From JAGVSR01 sp963742405 (lineage in GTDB: Bacteria > Pseudomonadota > Alphaproteobacteria > Rhizobiales > Hyphomicrobiaceae): a DNA stretch of 64,000 nucleotides. Shown here one piece after another: positions 7,750 through 17,029 of this stretch; within the stretch, counting starts at the first letter, position 1; each line of letters begins with the position of its first letter. Made by a program: the position numbers and the translations under genes. The notes below the pieces were generated by a model. It made no database searches. It had not been told where the DNA came from and saw only the letters and a program-made list of their open reading frames with translations. The stretch lies in the NCBI GenBank assembly GCA_963742405.1, contig CAVUMB010000003.1, positions 62,001 to 126,000 on the forward strand, read 5' to 3'.

Positions 7750-9258
7750 TCAGCTTGGTCGGTCGGCTGGCGGTGAGCGGACCTGCGTGGCGCGCTCTTC
7801 CCGGTCGGCACCGGGATCGTCGGGTGAAAAGGGCTGGTCGAGATCTTTGGGCGTAGCTGCCGTCGCGCCGGTCGCCGCTTCACCAGGCATCGAGGCTTCA
7901 ATCGTTCTTGCGTCGCCGATGTCGATTGCGAGGAGATCGGCGATTTCCGCGGCTAGTGTATCGCCTGTTCCATCCAGACCGGTCATCGGTGCGCGCCACT
8001 CTACCACATCGAGAGTTGCGGTGACGGGCGAGACGGGTGACCATGCGTCGAGGACCACGCCATCAGCGGTCCAGACCGGGTCGCGGGCCGCAGTTGCTGC
8101 GCGTGCAATCCATTCGCGGGCGCGGCCGGCATCATTCTTGTCGGCGATTTCGATCCGCGCCATCAGTCGTGCGATGCGGCGGGTCAACTTATCTTTCAAG
8201 AAGGGCTGCAGTGCGTGGCGTGCGACGCGGAATTCGCGAGCTTCGAGCGCGGCGCCTGCCCAGGCCACACCGCTTTCCACATCATGCGGCTTCAGCAGTG
8301 CCAATTGCTTGATGCGATCGAGGCGATCATGCGGGCTGTCGCCGATCCGGGCGTAAGCATAGGCGGCGGCGAGATCAGGATGGGGTGTTTTCGACCAGGT
8401 GCGCTGAATGATCTTGGCCGCCTTTGCCGTCTGACCGCGCGCTGCTAGAATACGGCCGCCCACCACGGCCGCGGGAATCAAGTCAGGCGCGAGTGCGTGG
8501 GCCTCGGTCGCAGCCGCAAGAGCTTTATCGGGATCATTGTCTTCAATTCGTAGCGCCTCGGCTGCGAGCATGAGCGCGCGGCGGCGGTCGGCGGTCGGCC
8601 GCTCGAGATGGCCATTGCGCTTGGCCAGGGCGACTGTCTCAGCGGCTCCGGCCCAGTTGCCGGTCTTGAGCTGCATTTCGAATTGCGCTTCGAGTGGCCA
8701 ACCCAGGCGCGGATTGATACGGGCGGCACGTTCGGCGAACTGCATGGCGGCTTCGGGTTCACCCTCGCGGCGGGCTTCCAGATAGAGCCCCCGCAGGCCC
8801 AGCTGTTCAGTGTCAGGCGAGCCGAGCATGGCTTCGAAAATGCGCCGTGCCGTTGCGCGATCGCCGGTCAACTGGGCTGCTTGAGCGCGGAGCAAATGTG
8901 TCAGCGGTTCATTGGGAATGGCTTTGCGGGCTTGAACGGCGGCGCGCGCTGCGGATGCGCGGTCGCCGGCGCCGATCGCGATCATGCCACTCGACAAGGC
9001 GTCAAGGCCGCGCTGCTGGCGGCGGCGTGTCAACTGCCGACTGATGATGGCTGGGCTCGACCAGATCTGGCGCACGAGTGACCAGCAGAGAATGGCTGCA
9101 CCCATAAGCAAGGCCAGGATGACGATGGCGCGGAATACGCTCGTCTCGACCTCATAGCCTTCCCACGTCAGCAGCAAGTTGCCCGGTCGGTCCGCCAGCC
9201 ATGCCAGGCCCGAGGCCAGCAAGAAGATGAAAATCAGAAATAGAATGAGCCGCACCAT
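7750..9258 (-). CDS. hemY: HemY-family membrane-anchored TPR protein
   Basis: A 502-residue proteobacterial HemY (not the Bacillus protoporphyrinogen oxidase of that name). Two membrane segments lie at about residues 3-20 and 43-63, with conserved WLADRPG and WEGYEVETS between them. Repeated TPR-like helices follow (GLDALSSGMIAIGAGD, AERAARINPRLGWPLEAQFEM). It ends in an acidic, Pro-rich tail. HemY is thought to act with late heme or envelope proteins; its exact role is unsettled. It is the last gene of the hemC-hemD-mic60-hemY operon, 12 bases after mic60. Confidence 0.92.
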   Translation of the reverse strand: MVRLILFLIFIFLLASGLAWLADRPGNLLLTWEGYEVETSVFRAIVILALLMGAAILCWSLVRQIWSSPAIISRQLTRRRQQRGLDALSSGMIAIGAGDRASAARAAVQARKAIPNEPLTHLLRAQAAQLTGDRATARRIFEAMLGSPDTEQLGLRGLYLEARREGEPEAAMQFAERAARINPRLGWPLEAQFEMQLKTGNWAGAAETVALAKRNGHLERPTADRRRALMLAAEALRIEDNDPDKALAAATEAHALAPDLIPAAVVGGRILAARGQTAKAAKIIQRTWSKTPHPDLAAAYAYARIGDSPHDRLDRIKQLALLKPHDVESGVAWAGAALEAREFRVARHALQPFLKDKLTRRIARLMARIEIADKNDAGRAREWIARAATAARDPVWTADGVVLDAWSPVSPVTATLDVVEWRAPMTGLDGTGDTLAAEIADLLAIDIGDARTIEASMPGEAATGATAATPKDLDQPFSPDDPGADREERATQVRSPPADRPS

Positions 9259-9270
9259 CTGGTCGCGATC

Positions 9271-10863
9271 CTATTCTTTGCTGTCCGCGGGCGCTGCCGC
9301 GGTCGGCGATGCGAGCGCGGCTTTGAGTTCGTTTTCGACGGTGGCGATGGCCTCGTCGACGCTGTGACGTGCGGCGACCTTCTGCAGCCAAGGGTCGATT
9401 TTGGCAGAGGCTTCGGGAGGTAGTTTATGGGCCTGAGCGATAACTTCGCCGAGGCGAGCTTCGGACAGAGCTTTTTCGATTCGCGCGATGACAGCTTCGA
9501 AACTCTCGTCGCCATCGACCGCATCGATCTTGCGGACACGGACCACCGATTTGGCGCTCGTCAGAAGCCGTTCCCAGACCGATGCATCGGGGTTAGACGT
9601 TCCGGCGTCGAGTGCCGCGAGAAGGACCGGGCGCCCCTCAAGCCTGAGTTCAGCCAGTGACGGTACGCCGGTGGATTTGAACGGTTCGAGCGGCCTCAAA
9701 TCGAGGCGGCCGCCGGAGGACGCGCTGACGGCGTCAAACTCGTTGGCAAATCCTTGTCCGCTATCGATAGCGCGTTTCAGATTGCCAAGTTCGAGCGCGG
9801 TGACGATCCGCTCGGTATGCGACTGGCGCTCTTGTTCTTTTTTCAGCACGCCGTCGAGGCTACCTTCGATCTTGCTGATGAGCCCGGTGACAGGCGTCAC
9901 TGCGGCGGCGACATCGGCTGTCTTGGCATATGTCTTGGCCTGTTGATCGACGGTCGATTTCAACTCGCCGACGGCACTTGCAACGGTGCCAGCCTCTTCC
10001 TGGGCGGCCTGGACGGATTTATCCAACCGGGCCTGATCGGCTTTCAGTTTTTCCAGCGATTGCGTCAGACGGGCGAGATCCGCCTTGGAGCTGTCTTCGC
10101 GAATGGCGAGGCGTTGGTCGATGTCGCGGGCCAGACCATCGCGAATGCTGGAGACCTCGCTTGAGAAGCGCGATTCCGTCGCGGCGATCCGAGATGTGAC
10201 AACGGCGATATCGGCGATGCGGTTGCCGCCGGTTTCCGACGTCGCGGCTGCCGACAGTGTTTTCAGTTGATCTTCGAGTGCCGCCAGTCGCGTGTCGAGT
10301 GCGGATAAACCTTGCGCACCGCCAACGAAGGTCGACAGGCCTTCCGTCTTTTCGGCAAGCTTGGCTTGGTCCGCGCGCACACCGTCGAGTTCGGAGCTGA
10401 GACTGTCAATTTTTGCGAGCCGTTCCTCGGCGGATTTCAAAACCTCATAGGCATCCGATTTCGGCGAGGCTTCGAGAACGACGAGGCGCTTGTCGAGATC
10501 GGCGGCGATGGTGTCGATGCGCACGCCTGGCGTCGGCATTCCGATCATCTGAGCGAAACGCTCGCCGCCAAAGAGCACGACACTGCCGCCCAAAACGCCG
10601 GCCGCCAGATGTGTCACCATGCGTGTCAACGGAGATGGCTGGCGCGGAATGGTGGCGGCCGGGTCGTTCGGCTTGTGTGGCTCGGGCTTAGTCGGACTTG
10701 CAGGTTGACCAGTTGCAGCCGGCTGACTTGGCGATCTGGTGGCGGCCGCGGCATCCTTCTCCGCAGCAGCCTTCATTTCGGTCGCCTTCAAGTCGAGGGT
10801 CGCGTGCGGCCGCTTCGGATCTGGCTGCGGCTGATCTTTTTTATCACTGGGCTTGTCGGTCAT
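9271..10863 (-). CDS. Alphaproteobacterial Mic60/mitofilin homologue
   Basis: A 530-residue inner-membrane protein with the Mic60 layout. A Lys/Pro-rich cytoplasmic N-terminus (1-80) is followed by one membrane segment at about 82-100 (MVTHLAAGVLGGSVVLFGG). A long periplasmic coiled coil comes next (about 120-345), then a C-terminal mitofilin-like region (about 350-525). Mic60 bends membranes and is the bacterial root of the mitochondrial cristae-junction protein. In alphaproteobacteria it is known to sit inside the heme operon, exactly as here between hemD and hemY. It probably ties inner membrane to outer membrane; the partner cannot be read from this window. Confidence 0.9.
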   Translation of the reverse strand: MTDKPSDKKDQPQPDPKRPHATLDLKATEMKAAAEKDAAAATRSPSQPAATGQPASPTKPEPHKPNDPAATIPRQPSPLTRMVTHLAAGVLGGSVVLFGGERFAQMIGMPTPGVRIDTIAADLDKRLVVLEASPKSDAYEVLKSAEERLAKIDSLSSELDGVRADQAKLAEKTEGLSTFVGGAQGLSALDTRLAALEDQLKTLSAAATSETGGNRIADIAVVTSRIAATESRFSSEVSSIRDGLARDIDQRLAIREDSSKADLARLTQSLEKLKADQARLDKSVQAAQEEAGTVASAVGELKSTVDQQAKTYAKTADVAAAVTPVTGLISKIEGSLDGVLKKEQERQSHTERIVTALELGNLKRAIDSGQGFANEFDAVSASSGGRLDLRPLEPFKSTGVPSLAELRLEGRPVLLAALDAGTSNPDASVWERLLTSAKSVVRVRKIDAVDGDESFEAVIARIEKALSEARLGEVIAQAHKLPPEASAKIDPWLQKVAARHSVDEAIATVENELKAALASPTAAAPADSKE

Positions 10864-10969
10864 GGCATTGCCTTGGAGGACATGGAGAGAGGCAAGGTGC
10901 GCGCGGACAGGAATGGCAGGCGATCACGGTCGAGCGGCTGTGCCGGAAAAAGCTTGTCCTCGCCCTATG

Positions 10970-11707
10970 TTAGGTCGTATCGGCGGAACTTGACGACAAG
11001 CGGGCGGCCAGGGCAAGCATTTCTTCCTCGTTGGGCTTAACGGCAATCATTACGACGGCGGGATCAAGTGGCGCCAGCGCGTCGGCCACGCCGGACGAGA
11101 GGCACAGATGCACGAGGCGTTTGGCTTCCTGATGAAGCCCCGCTGCTGCGACGACGTTGCACCAGGCCGTAGCGGTGCGCGGCGACATGAGGAGTACTGC
11201 ATCGAGAGCGCCCTTGCGGACGAGGACGGAGATGGCGGCCGGCAAGGCGTCAATCTGTTCACTGCGATAGACGACAGCTTTGGCGACTGTAAAGCCGGCC
11301 GGCTTGAGCACCGGTTCCAGGTCGAAGGCGACCATTTCGCCACTGACGTGAAGCAGGGTTCCGGCATGGGGGTCGATGGACTCGATAATCTGCGTCGCCA
11401 GTTCGGCGCCGCCCCCCGCTCCTTGAAGCGCCACTGTGAACCCCGCATCTCTGGCCGCTGCGGCGGTGCTTTTACCGACCGCGAGGACCGGTAGCTGCTT
11501 CAGCGGGGTCTTCTGGGGATGGGCAGCGAGTGCGTGGACGGCATTGCGGCTGGTCAAGATCAAAGCCTGGACGCCGGATGTGGCGATCATTGGCTGATCA
11601 ATGGCGATCGACAGTAAGGGGGCCATCGTTACGTGATGTCCCATGGCTTGCAGTTTGCGCGTTGTCCTCGGCGCTTCCGTCTGCGGTCTCGTGACGAGGA
11701 TGTGCAT
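10970..11707 (-). CDS. hemD: Uroporphyrinogen-III synthase
   Basis: Closes the linear tetrapyrrole made by HemC, inverting ring D to give uroporphyrinogen III. The 245-residue protein begins MHILVTRPQTEA and has the two-domain HemD pattern: PLLSI, ALILTSRNAVHAL, LPVLAVGKSTAAAARDAGF, then LLHVSGE, VVYRS and VLLMSPRTA. Sequence conservation in this family is always low. ATG 11707 lies 5 bases after the hemC stop codon, so translation is likely coupled; longer upstream reading would run into hemC. Confidence 0.92.
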   Translation of the reverse strand: MHILVTRPQTEAPRTTRKLQAMGHHVTMAPLLSIAIDQPMIATSGVQALILTSRNAVHALAAHPQKTPLKQLPVLAVGKSTAAAARDAGFTVALQGAGGGAELATQIIESIDPHAGTLLHVSGEMVAFDLEPVLKPAGFTVAKAVVYRSEQIDALPAAISVLVRKGALDAVLLMSPRTATAWCNVVAAAGLHQEAKRLVHLCLSSGVADALAPLDPAVVMIAVKPNEEEMLALAARLSSSSADTT

Positions 11708-11712
11708 CGCGG

Positions 11713-12636
11713 TCAGCCCTGCAGGACCTCGCGTCCACCGCGGCTCAAGATATCGTCGGCCACCGTCACGCCCAGATCGGCGGCGGAACTCGCAGGGCCG
11801 GTCCTGGTGCTGATGACGTGGCGACGCCCATCTGGCGACAGCGTTTCGCCCTTGAAGGTCAGTATGCCATTGTCGAGAAGGGCCAGCCCTGCAATCGGAG
11901 TGCGGCAGGAGCCTTCGAGCGTTGCCAGAAAGGCGCGTTCGGTCGTGACGCACAACGCTGTCGGCTTATCGTCGAGGGGTGCGATCAGAGCGGCGGTGTC
12001 CTCGTCGTCAATGCGCATTTCGATGCCGATGGCACCTTGGGCGACGGCGGGCAACATACTCGTGGTCGGCACTGCAGCGGTGATGTGATCGGCAAGACCC
12101 AGCCGGCGCAATCCGGCGCAGGCCAGGAATGTTGCTTCCGCGACCTCGTCGCGCAGTTTGGTCAGGCGCGTCTGGACGTTGCCGCGGAAGCCGACGATCT
12201 TCAGGTCAGGGCGGATGCGCTTGATTTGTGCCTGGCGGCGCAGGGATGATGTTCCAACGACTGCGCCTTCGGGCAAGGCCTCAAAGCTCGTGTGTTTTAG
12301 GCTGATGAACGCATCGCGCACGTCTTCGCGCGGCAGCGTGGCGCCGATCATCAGGCCGTCGGGGAGAGCGGTTTGCATGTCTTTCATTGAATGCACGGCT
12401 AGATCGATACGCTTTTCAAGCAGCGCATCTTCGATCTCCTTGGTGAAGAGCCCTTTGCCGCCGACTTCGGATAGAGGCCGGTCGAGGATCATGTCGCCGG
12501 TCGTCTTGATGATGACGATATCGAACGCCGTCTCCGGCAGGTTGTGTGCGGCCATCAGGCGTGCGCGGACTTCGTGGGCCTGGGCGAGCGCCAGGGCGGA
12601 ACCGCGCGTTCCAATGCGGACAAGGCGCTCTTGCAA
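11713..12636 (-). CDS. hemC: Porphobilinogen deaminase (hydroxymethylbilane synthase)
   Basis: Joins four porphobilinogen units into hydroxymethylbilane. The protein is 307 residues, a normal length. It shows IGTRGSALALAQA (residues 8-20), the active-site segment DLAVHSMKDMQ (78-88), GTSSLRRQAQ (128-137), and the cofactor-binding Cys244 in EGSCRTPIAG. It is the first gene of the minus-strand heme operon. It diverges from tsaD with 125 bases between the two starts, a pairing common in Hyphomicrobiales. Confidence 0.97.
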   Translation of the reverse strand: MQERLVRIGTRGSALALAQAHEVRARLMAAHNLPETAFDIVIIKTTGDMILDRPLSEVGGKGLFTKEIEDALLEKRIDLAVHSMKDMQTALPDGLMIGATLPREDVRDAFISLKHTSFEALPEGAVVGTSSLRRQAQIKRIRPDLKIVGFRGNVQTRLTKLRDEVAEATFLACAGLRRLGLADHITAAVPTTSMLPAVAQGAIGIEMRIDDEDTAALIAPLDDKPTALCVTTERAFLATLEGSCRTPIAGLALLDNGILTFKGETLSPDGRRHVISTRTGPASSAADLGVTVADDILSRGGREVLQG

Positions 12637-12761
12637 GTTCGTTTCTCCGGGTGGTAGGCGAGGCGGATGAACAGCAGGTCTTCAGGCCGCCTTTCTAGAC
12701 ACGGCTCGACCTCGTTTGCAAACCCGCCGGCGCGCCGGCCTTCAAGGACCGTCGCAATCCC

Positions 12762-13865
12762 GTGACCGTTAACGTCCCACATTCGGGTTGGCCGCTGATC
12801 GTGCTCGGGATCGAGACGAGCTGCGATGAAACTGCGGCGGCGGTTGTCGAGCGGTCGTCAGATGGCCGCGGACGCATACTGGCCAATGTGGTTCGCTCGC
12901 AGTGGGACGAGCACCGGCGCTATGGCGGTGTCGTGCCGGAAATAGCAGCCAGAGCGCATGTTTCTTGTCTCGACATACTCATTGCCGAGGCCCTGAGTAT
13001 CAGCGGAAAAGGGCTTTCGGAGCTCTCGGCCGTCGCGGCGACGGCGGGTCCCGGTCTCGTTGGCGGGCTGGTCATCGGCATGGTGTCGGGCAAGACGCTG
13101 GCGATGGCGGCGGGTCAACCGTTCTTGGCCATCAATCATCTCGAAGCGCACGCCCTCACCGTCGGCCTTACGGACAGACTTCGGCCGCCCTACCTGCTGC
13201 TGCTGGTTTCAGGCGGGCATACGCAACTTCTCTTGGTGCGCGGTGTCGGGCAATACGAACGGCTGGGCACGACAATCGACGATGCGCTCGGAGAAGCCTT
13301 CGACAAGACGGCAAAGCTTTTAGGTCTTCCGCAGCCGGGTGGCCCGGCGGTGGAGCGTATGGCGGTAGGTGGCGATCCGCGACGGTTCAACTTTCCGCGT
13401 CCATTGGCTGGGCGAGCGCAGCCTCATTTCTCCTTTGCCGGTTTGAAGACGGCTGTAAGGCGGCGCGCGATGGACTTGGTGCCGCTCAACGATGTCGACA
13501 TCGCAGACTTGTGTGCCTCGTTTCAGGCCGCAGCCATGGACGCGGTTGCCGATCGTGTCGGGCGGGCCATGGAGATCGCGGAGGAACGGCTGGGTGCGGA
13601 CGCGGCGCGTCGCCTTGTGGTCGCGGGAGGCGTCGCTGCCAACAAAGCGCTGCGAACGCGGCTCGCAGATCTGGTTGCTGGGCGCGGGTACACGCTGCAT
13701 GTGCCGCCGGCGGGGCTATGTACCGATAATGGCGCCATGATCGCCTGGGCCGGTGCGGAGCGGCTGGCGCTTGGTCAGCTCGATGATCTGTGCGCAACGG
13801 CACGGCCACGCTGGCCGTTGGATGAAAACGCGCCGCCGGCGATTGGTGCGGGAGTCAAAGCGTAA
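12762..13865 (+). CDS. tsaD: tRNA N6-adenosine threonylcarbamoyltransferase
   Basis: Transfers threonylcarbamoyl from the TsaC-made adenylate to A37 of ANN-decoding tRNAs, working with TsaB and TsaE. The 367-residue protein has GIETSCDET (residues 16-24), the metal-binding HLEAH (His126, His130), SGGHTQL, the nucleotide-binding ALGEAFDKTAKLLGLPQPGGP, and VAGGVAANKALR near the C-terminus. It starts with GTG. It reads away from hemC. In related genomes gpsA usually follows directly; here an opposite-strand gene lies between them. Confidence 0.97.
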   Translation: MTVNVPHSGWPLIVLGIETSCDETAAAVVERSSDGRGRILANVVRSQWDEHRRYGGVVPEIAARAHVSCLDILIAEALSISGKGLSELSAVAATAGPGLVGGLVIGMVSGKTLAMAAGQPFLAINHLEAHALTVGLTDRLRPPYLLLLVSGGHTQLLLVRGVGQYERLGTTIDDALGEAFDKTAKLLGLPQPGGPAVERMAVGGDPRRFNFPRPLAGRAQPHFSFAGLKTAVRRRAMDLVPLNDVDIADLCASFQAAAMDAVADRVGRAMEIAEERLGADAARRLVVAGGVAANKALRTRLADLVAGRGYTLHVPPAGLCTDNGAMIAWAGAERLALGQLDDLCATARPRWPLDENAPPAIGAGVKA

Positions 13866-13871
13866 AACGGG

Positions 13872-15545
13872 TCACCCGACGACCATCGGCACGGGTGTAA
13901 TCTCCGGCATCGAAGCGGGCGCAAAACTGAGTGGCGTGGCGATGTCCCATGCCGCTTGCAAGCGCGAGTCGGCCGTACCGGATAGAAGCGCACCGGGTGC
14001 TGCCACAGGATAGAGGTCGGCGAAGGAAACCGCGCGATCGGATGAAATGCGATGCATGATGTGGTGCGGCTGCAATTTGCTGGGATGATCGAGACCAGCG
14101 GCAGCGATTAGTTCGGCAAGTGCTTTGACGGTTTGGCCGTGAAAACTTGCCACGCGATCAGATTTGGTCGTGACGACAATGGCGCGAGATCGCACCGGAT
14201 CCTGGGTTGTTACACCGGTCGGGCAGCGGTCGGTATGACAAGCTTGGGCTTGAATGCAGCCGACCGCGAACATGAACCCTCGTGCCGCGTTGCACCAGTC
14301 GGCGCCGAGTGCCATGGCGCGCACCATATCGAATGCTGACACGATTTTGCCAGATGCGCCGATCTTGACGCGATGGCGCAGTTCGGCCCCGGTCAAGGCC
14401 GAGTGGACCATGTTGAGGCCATCGCGCAGCGGCATGCCGACGTGATCCATGAATTCAAGCGGTGCCGCGCCGGTGCCCCCCTCCTTCCCGTCGACAACGA
14501 TGAAGTCCGGGGTGTCGCCAACCTCTCGCATGGCCTTGATGATCGCCAGCAGTTCCCACGGGTGTCCGACACACAGTTTAATTCCGACGGGCTTACCTCC
14601 TGAAAGACGCCGCAATTCGCTGAGGAACAAGATGAGTTCGAGGGGCGTTGAAAAGGCCGAGTGACGGGCGGGTGAAATGCAATCGCGTCCTTGGGGTACG
14701 CTACGAATCTTGGCGATTTCGGCAGTCACTTTGGCACCAGGCAGGACGCCGCCGTGACCCGGCTTTGCGCCTTGCGAGAGTTTCAGCTCGATCATCTTGA
14801 TCTGTGGATCGGCTGCTATCGTGGCAAATTGATCGCGGCAGAATTTGCCGTTCGTCTTGCGGCATCCAAAATAGCCCGAGCCGATCTCCCAGATTAGGTC
14901 GCCGCCAAATTCCTTGTGATAACAGCTGACGCCACCTTCGCCCGTATCGTGTGCGAATCCTCCCAACTGGGCGCCGCGATTGAGTGCACGGATGGCATTC
15001 GCCGACAGAGCGCCGTAACTCATGGCAGAGATGTTGAATATGGACGCAGAGTAGGGGTGGAGGCATGTTTCGTCGCCGATGGAAATACGAAACGGTTGAT
15101 CGGGTGGCTCATGCGGCGCCAGCGAGTGCTGCAGCCATTCGAATTTGGAATCATAGACATCGTACTGCGTGCCAAACGGCCGCTTATCAAGTTCGCGCTT
15201 GGCGCGCTGGTACACGATGGCGCGCTTGTCACGCGGAAACGGAGCGCCCTCTTTGTCGGCTTCGAAAAAGTATTGCCGCATCTCGGGACGGATGTTCTCA
15301 AGAATGAAGCGCAGGTGGGCTGCGATCGGATAGTTGCGCAGGATCGAGTGCTTCGTTTGGACGAGATCACGAATACCAAGCGCCGTGACGCTGCTCGACA
15401 CGATGAAGAGCAAGCCGGACCACAAGTTGAATTGAGGCTCAGTCAGGTTAAGCCAGGCGAAATACGCCGTGGCGACCATAGCTGCCGTAAGCAAGCTGAA
15501 ACGAGGCGTAAAGGGCAGAAGGATTGTCTGCAACGGAGGGACCAT
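13872..15545 (-). CDS. FMN-binding glutamate-synthase-like protein, membrane anchored
   Basis: A 557-residue relative of the central FMN domain of glutamate synthase. It lacks the amidotransferase domain and has no NADPH subunit nearby. Two hydrophobic segments lie in the first 60 residues (ILLPFTPRFSLLTAAMVATA, WSGLLFIVSSSVTALG). The flavin region has SAMSYGALS, DTGEGGVS, IELKLSQGAKPGHGG, VDGKEGGTGAAP and IGASGKIVSAFDM. The 3Fe-4S motif C-x5-C-x4-C is kept (CIQAQACHTDRC). Stand-alone homologues are widespread but their reaction is uncertain. ATG 15545 is chosen because the membrane segment begins just after it; the reading frame remains open upstream into gpsA. Confidence 0.88.
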   Translation of the reverse strand: MVPPLQTILLPFTPRFSLLTAAMVATAYFAWLNLTEPQFNLWSGLLFIVSSSVTALGIRDLVQTKHSILRNYPIAAHLRFILENIRPEMRQYFFEADKEGAPFPRDKRAIVYQRAKRELDKRPFGTQYDVYDSKFEWLQHSLAPHEPPDQPFRISIGDETCLHPYSASIFNISAMSYGALSANAIRALNRGAQLGGFAHDTGEGGVSCYHKEFGGDLIWEIGSGYFGCRKTNGKFCRDQFATIAADPQIKMIELKLSQGAKPGHGGVLPGAKVTAEIAKIRSVPQGRDCISPARHSAFSTPLELILFLSELRRLSGGKPVGIKLCVGHPWELLAIIKAMREVGDTPDFIVVDGKEGGTGAAPLEFMDHVGMPLRDGLNMVHSALTGAELRHRVKIGASGKIVSAFDMVRAMALGADWCNAARGFMFAVGCIQAQACHTDRCPTGVTTQDPVRSRAIVVTTKSDRVASFHGQTVKALAELIAAAGLDHPSKLQPHHIMHRISSDRAVSFADLYPVAAPGALLSGTADSRLQAAWDIATPLSFAPASMPEITPVPMVVG

Positions 15546-15685
15546 TTCGATGCACCAAGCGAATTGTGTCGTAACAGTATTGTGGATTTTTGGATGTTTT
15601 AGGCGTCGAATTTGTGAATGGTGTCCGCGGGTGCGGCGGTGATCGGGACGTGCTAGAGGGTCAGTGGAGGACACGGGGACGTTGT

Positions 15686-16681
15686 ATGGCGATCGACAGC
15701 ATCGGCGTGATCGGAGGCGGGGCCTGGGGTACGGCACTGGCGCAGACGTTGCGGCTCGGCGGACGCCGCGTGATGCTCTGGGCCCGCGAGCCCGCAACTG
15801 TCGATGACGTCAACATCCGGCACGTCAATCGGACTTTCCTGCCGGGCATCGCTCTAGATCCGGGACTCACCGCGACCGGTGATCTGTCTGCAATGGCGGC
15901 GTTCGATGCAATCCTGATGGTCGCACCGGCGCAGCATGTGCGCAACATCGCCCGCCAGCTGCGACCTGCGCTGAGGCCCGGGCAGCCGATTGTGTTGTGC
16001 GCCAAAGGCATCGAGCAAACCTCGGGACGCATGCTGGGCGATGTTCTGGCGGAAGTGCTACCGGAGCAAGCGCTTGCTGTTCTGTCGGGGCCGAGTTTTG
16101 CGGCGGATGTGGCGCGCGGACTACCGGCGGCGCTGACGATCGCGTGTCGGCGAGAGGAGATCGGCCGTGATCTTGCCGAACGAATGGGTTACCGGCAATT
16201 TCGATTGTATTGGTCGAGTGACACCGTTGGCGTTGAAATCGGCGGCGCCTTAAAAAATGTGCTCGCGATTGCGGCGGGCATCGTCGATGCGAAAGGCCTC
16301 GGCGCCAGTGCCCACGCGGGGCTCGTAACACGCGGGTTTGCTGAGATGCGACGGCTTGGCGAGGCGCTTGGGGCTCGTCCGGAAACGATGATGGGTCTAT
16401 CGGGCCTCGGCGATCTCATTTTAACATGCGGTTCGCCGCAATCTCGCAATATGAGTCTCGGGCGGGCCCTAGGTCAGGGCCGGAGTTTGGCTGAAATTCT
16501 CGATGGCCGCGTGGCCGTGACCGAAGGTGTCTACACGGCGGCCGCCGCGGTTCGGCTGGCCCACGACAAGGGCATCGAGATGCCGATCAGCGAAGCGGTG
16601 CACGCCATTATCGAAGGCCGTATGGCGGTCGATGATGCGATTGCAGGGTTGATGCAGCGGCCATTCAAAGCTGAAGATTGA
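15686..16681 (+). CDS. gpsA: Glycerol-3-phosphate dehydrogenase [NAD(P)+]
   Basis: Reduces dihydroxyacetone phosphate to sn-glycerol 3-phosphate, the backbone of phospholipids. The 331-residue protein begins with the Rossmann motif VIGGGAWGTALAQ (about residues 8-20) and has CAKGIEQ, LSGPSFAADVARG, the catalytic-lysine segment GGALKNVLAIAAG, GLGDLILTC and SRN. ATG 15686 follows a G-rich stretch and gives the normal N-terminus; the open frame extends 96 bases further up without a better start. A small secreted-protein gene follows 23 bases downstream. Confidence 0.96.
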   Translation: MAIDSIGVIGGGAWGTALAQTLRLGGRRVMLWAREPATVDDVNIRHVNRTFLPGIALDPGLTATGDLSAMAAFDAILMVAPAQHVRNIARQLRPALRPGQPIVLCAKGIEQTSGRMLGDVLAEVLPEQALAVLSGPSFAADVARGLPAALTIACRREEIGRDLAERMGYRQFRLYWSSDTVGVEIGGALKNVLAIAAGIVDAKGLGASAHAGLVTRGFAEMRRLGEALGARPETMMGLSGLGDLILTCGSPQSRNMSLGRALGQGRSLAEILDGRVAVTEGVYTAAAAVRLAHDKGIEMPISEAVHAIIEGRMAVDDAIAGLMQRPFKAED

Positions 16682-16704
16682 AACTTGGGGGAAAGGGAAC
16701 GCGC

Positions 16705-16953
16705 ATGAAGCGAATTATGTTGGCTCTTGTCGTGTCGCTGGGGTCGATTCATGCCGACGCGCAGGAAGTTACGCCAGTGCCTGGCGCCGACGCCAAGGCC
16801 CAGTTCTCCGGTACAGAGATAGCGCCGGGCTACGAAGATTTCGAAAAGCGCGACTTAACCAGCGAAGACGTTAAAGATTTGGAGGAACGCCGCGACGAGC
16901 GCAATATCGTTTCACCCGGTCTGCGCGACGATATGGAATTGCAGGGAAACTAA
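16705..16953 (+). CDS. Small secreted acidic protein, unknown
   Basis: 82 residues. A signal peptide (MKRIMLALVVSLGSIHADAQ) is followed by a short, charged mature part with many Asp and Glu residues (FEKRDLTSEDVKDLEERRDERN). ATG 16705 has a G/A-rich ribosome site about 8 bases upstream (GGGGGAAAGGGAA at 16687-16699). It lies 23 bases after gpsA and may be co-transcribed. No family recognised. Confidence 0.65.
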   Translation: MKRIMLALVVSLGSIHADAQEVTPVPGADAKAQFSGTEIAPGYEDFEKRDLTSEDVKDLEERRDERNIVSPGLRDDMELQGN

Positions 16954-17029
16954 GTAAAGGGCTCGTTGACCGGAACGCGTAACCGTTCAAGACGTTCTGC
17001 AATCCAGTCAAATGTTGCTGGAGATTGTC

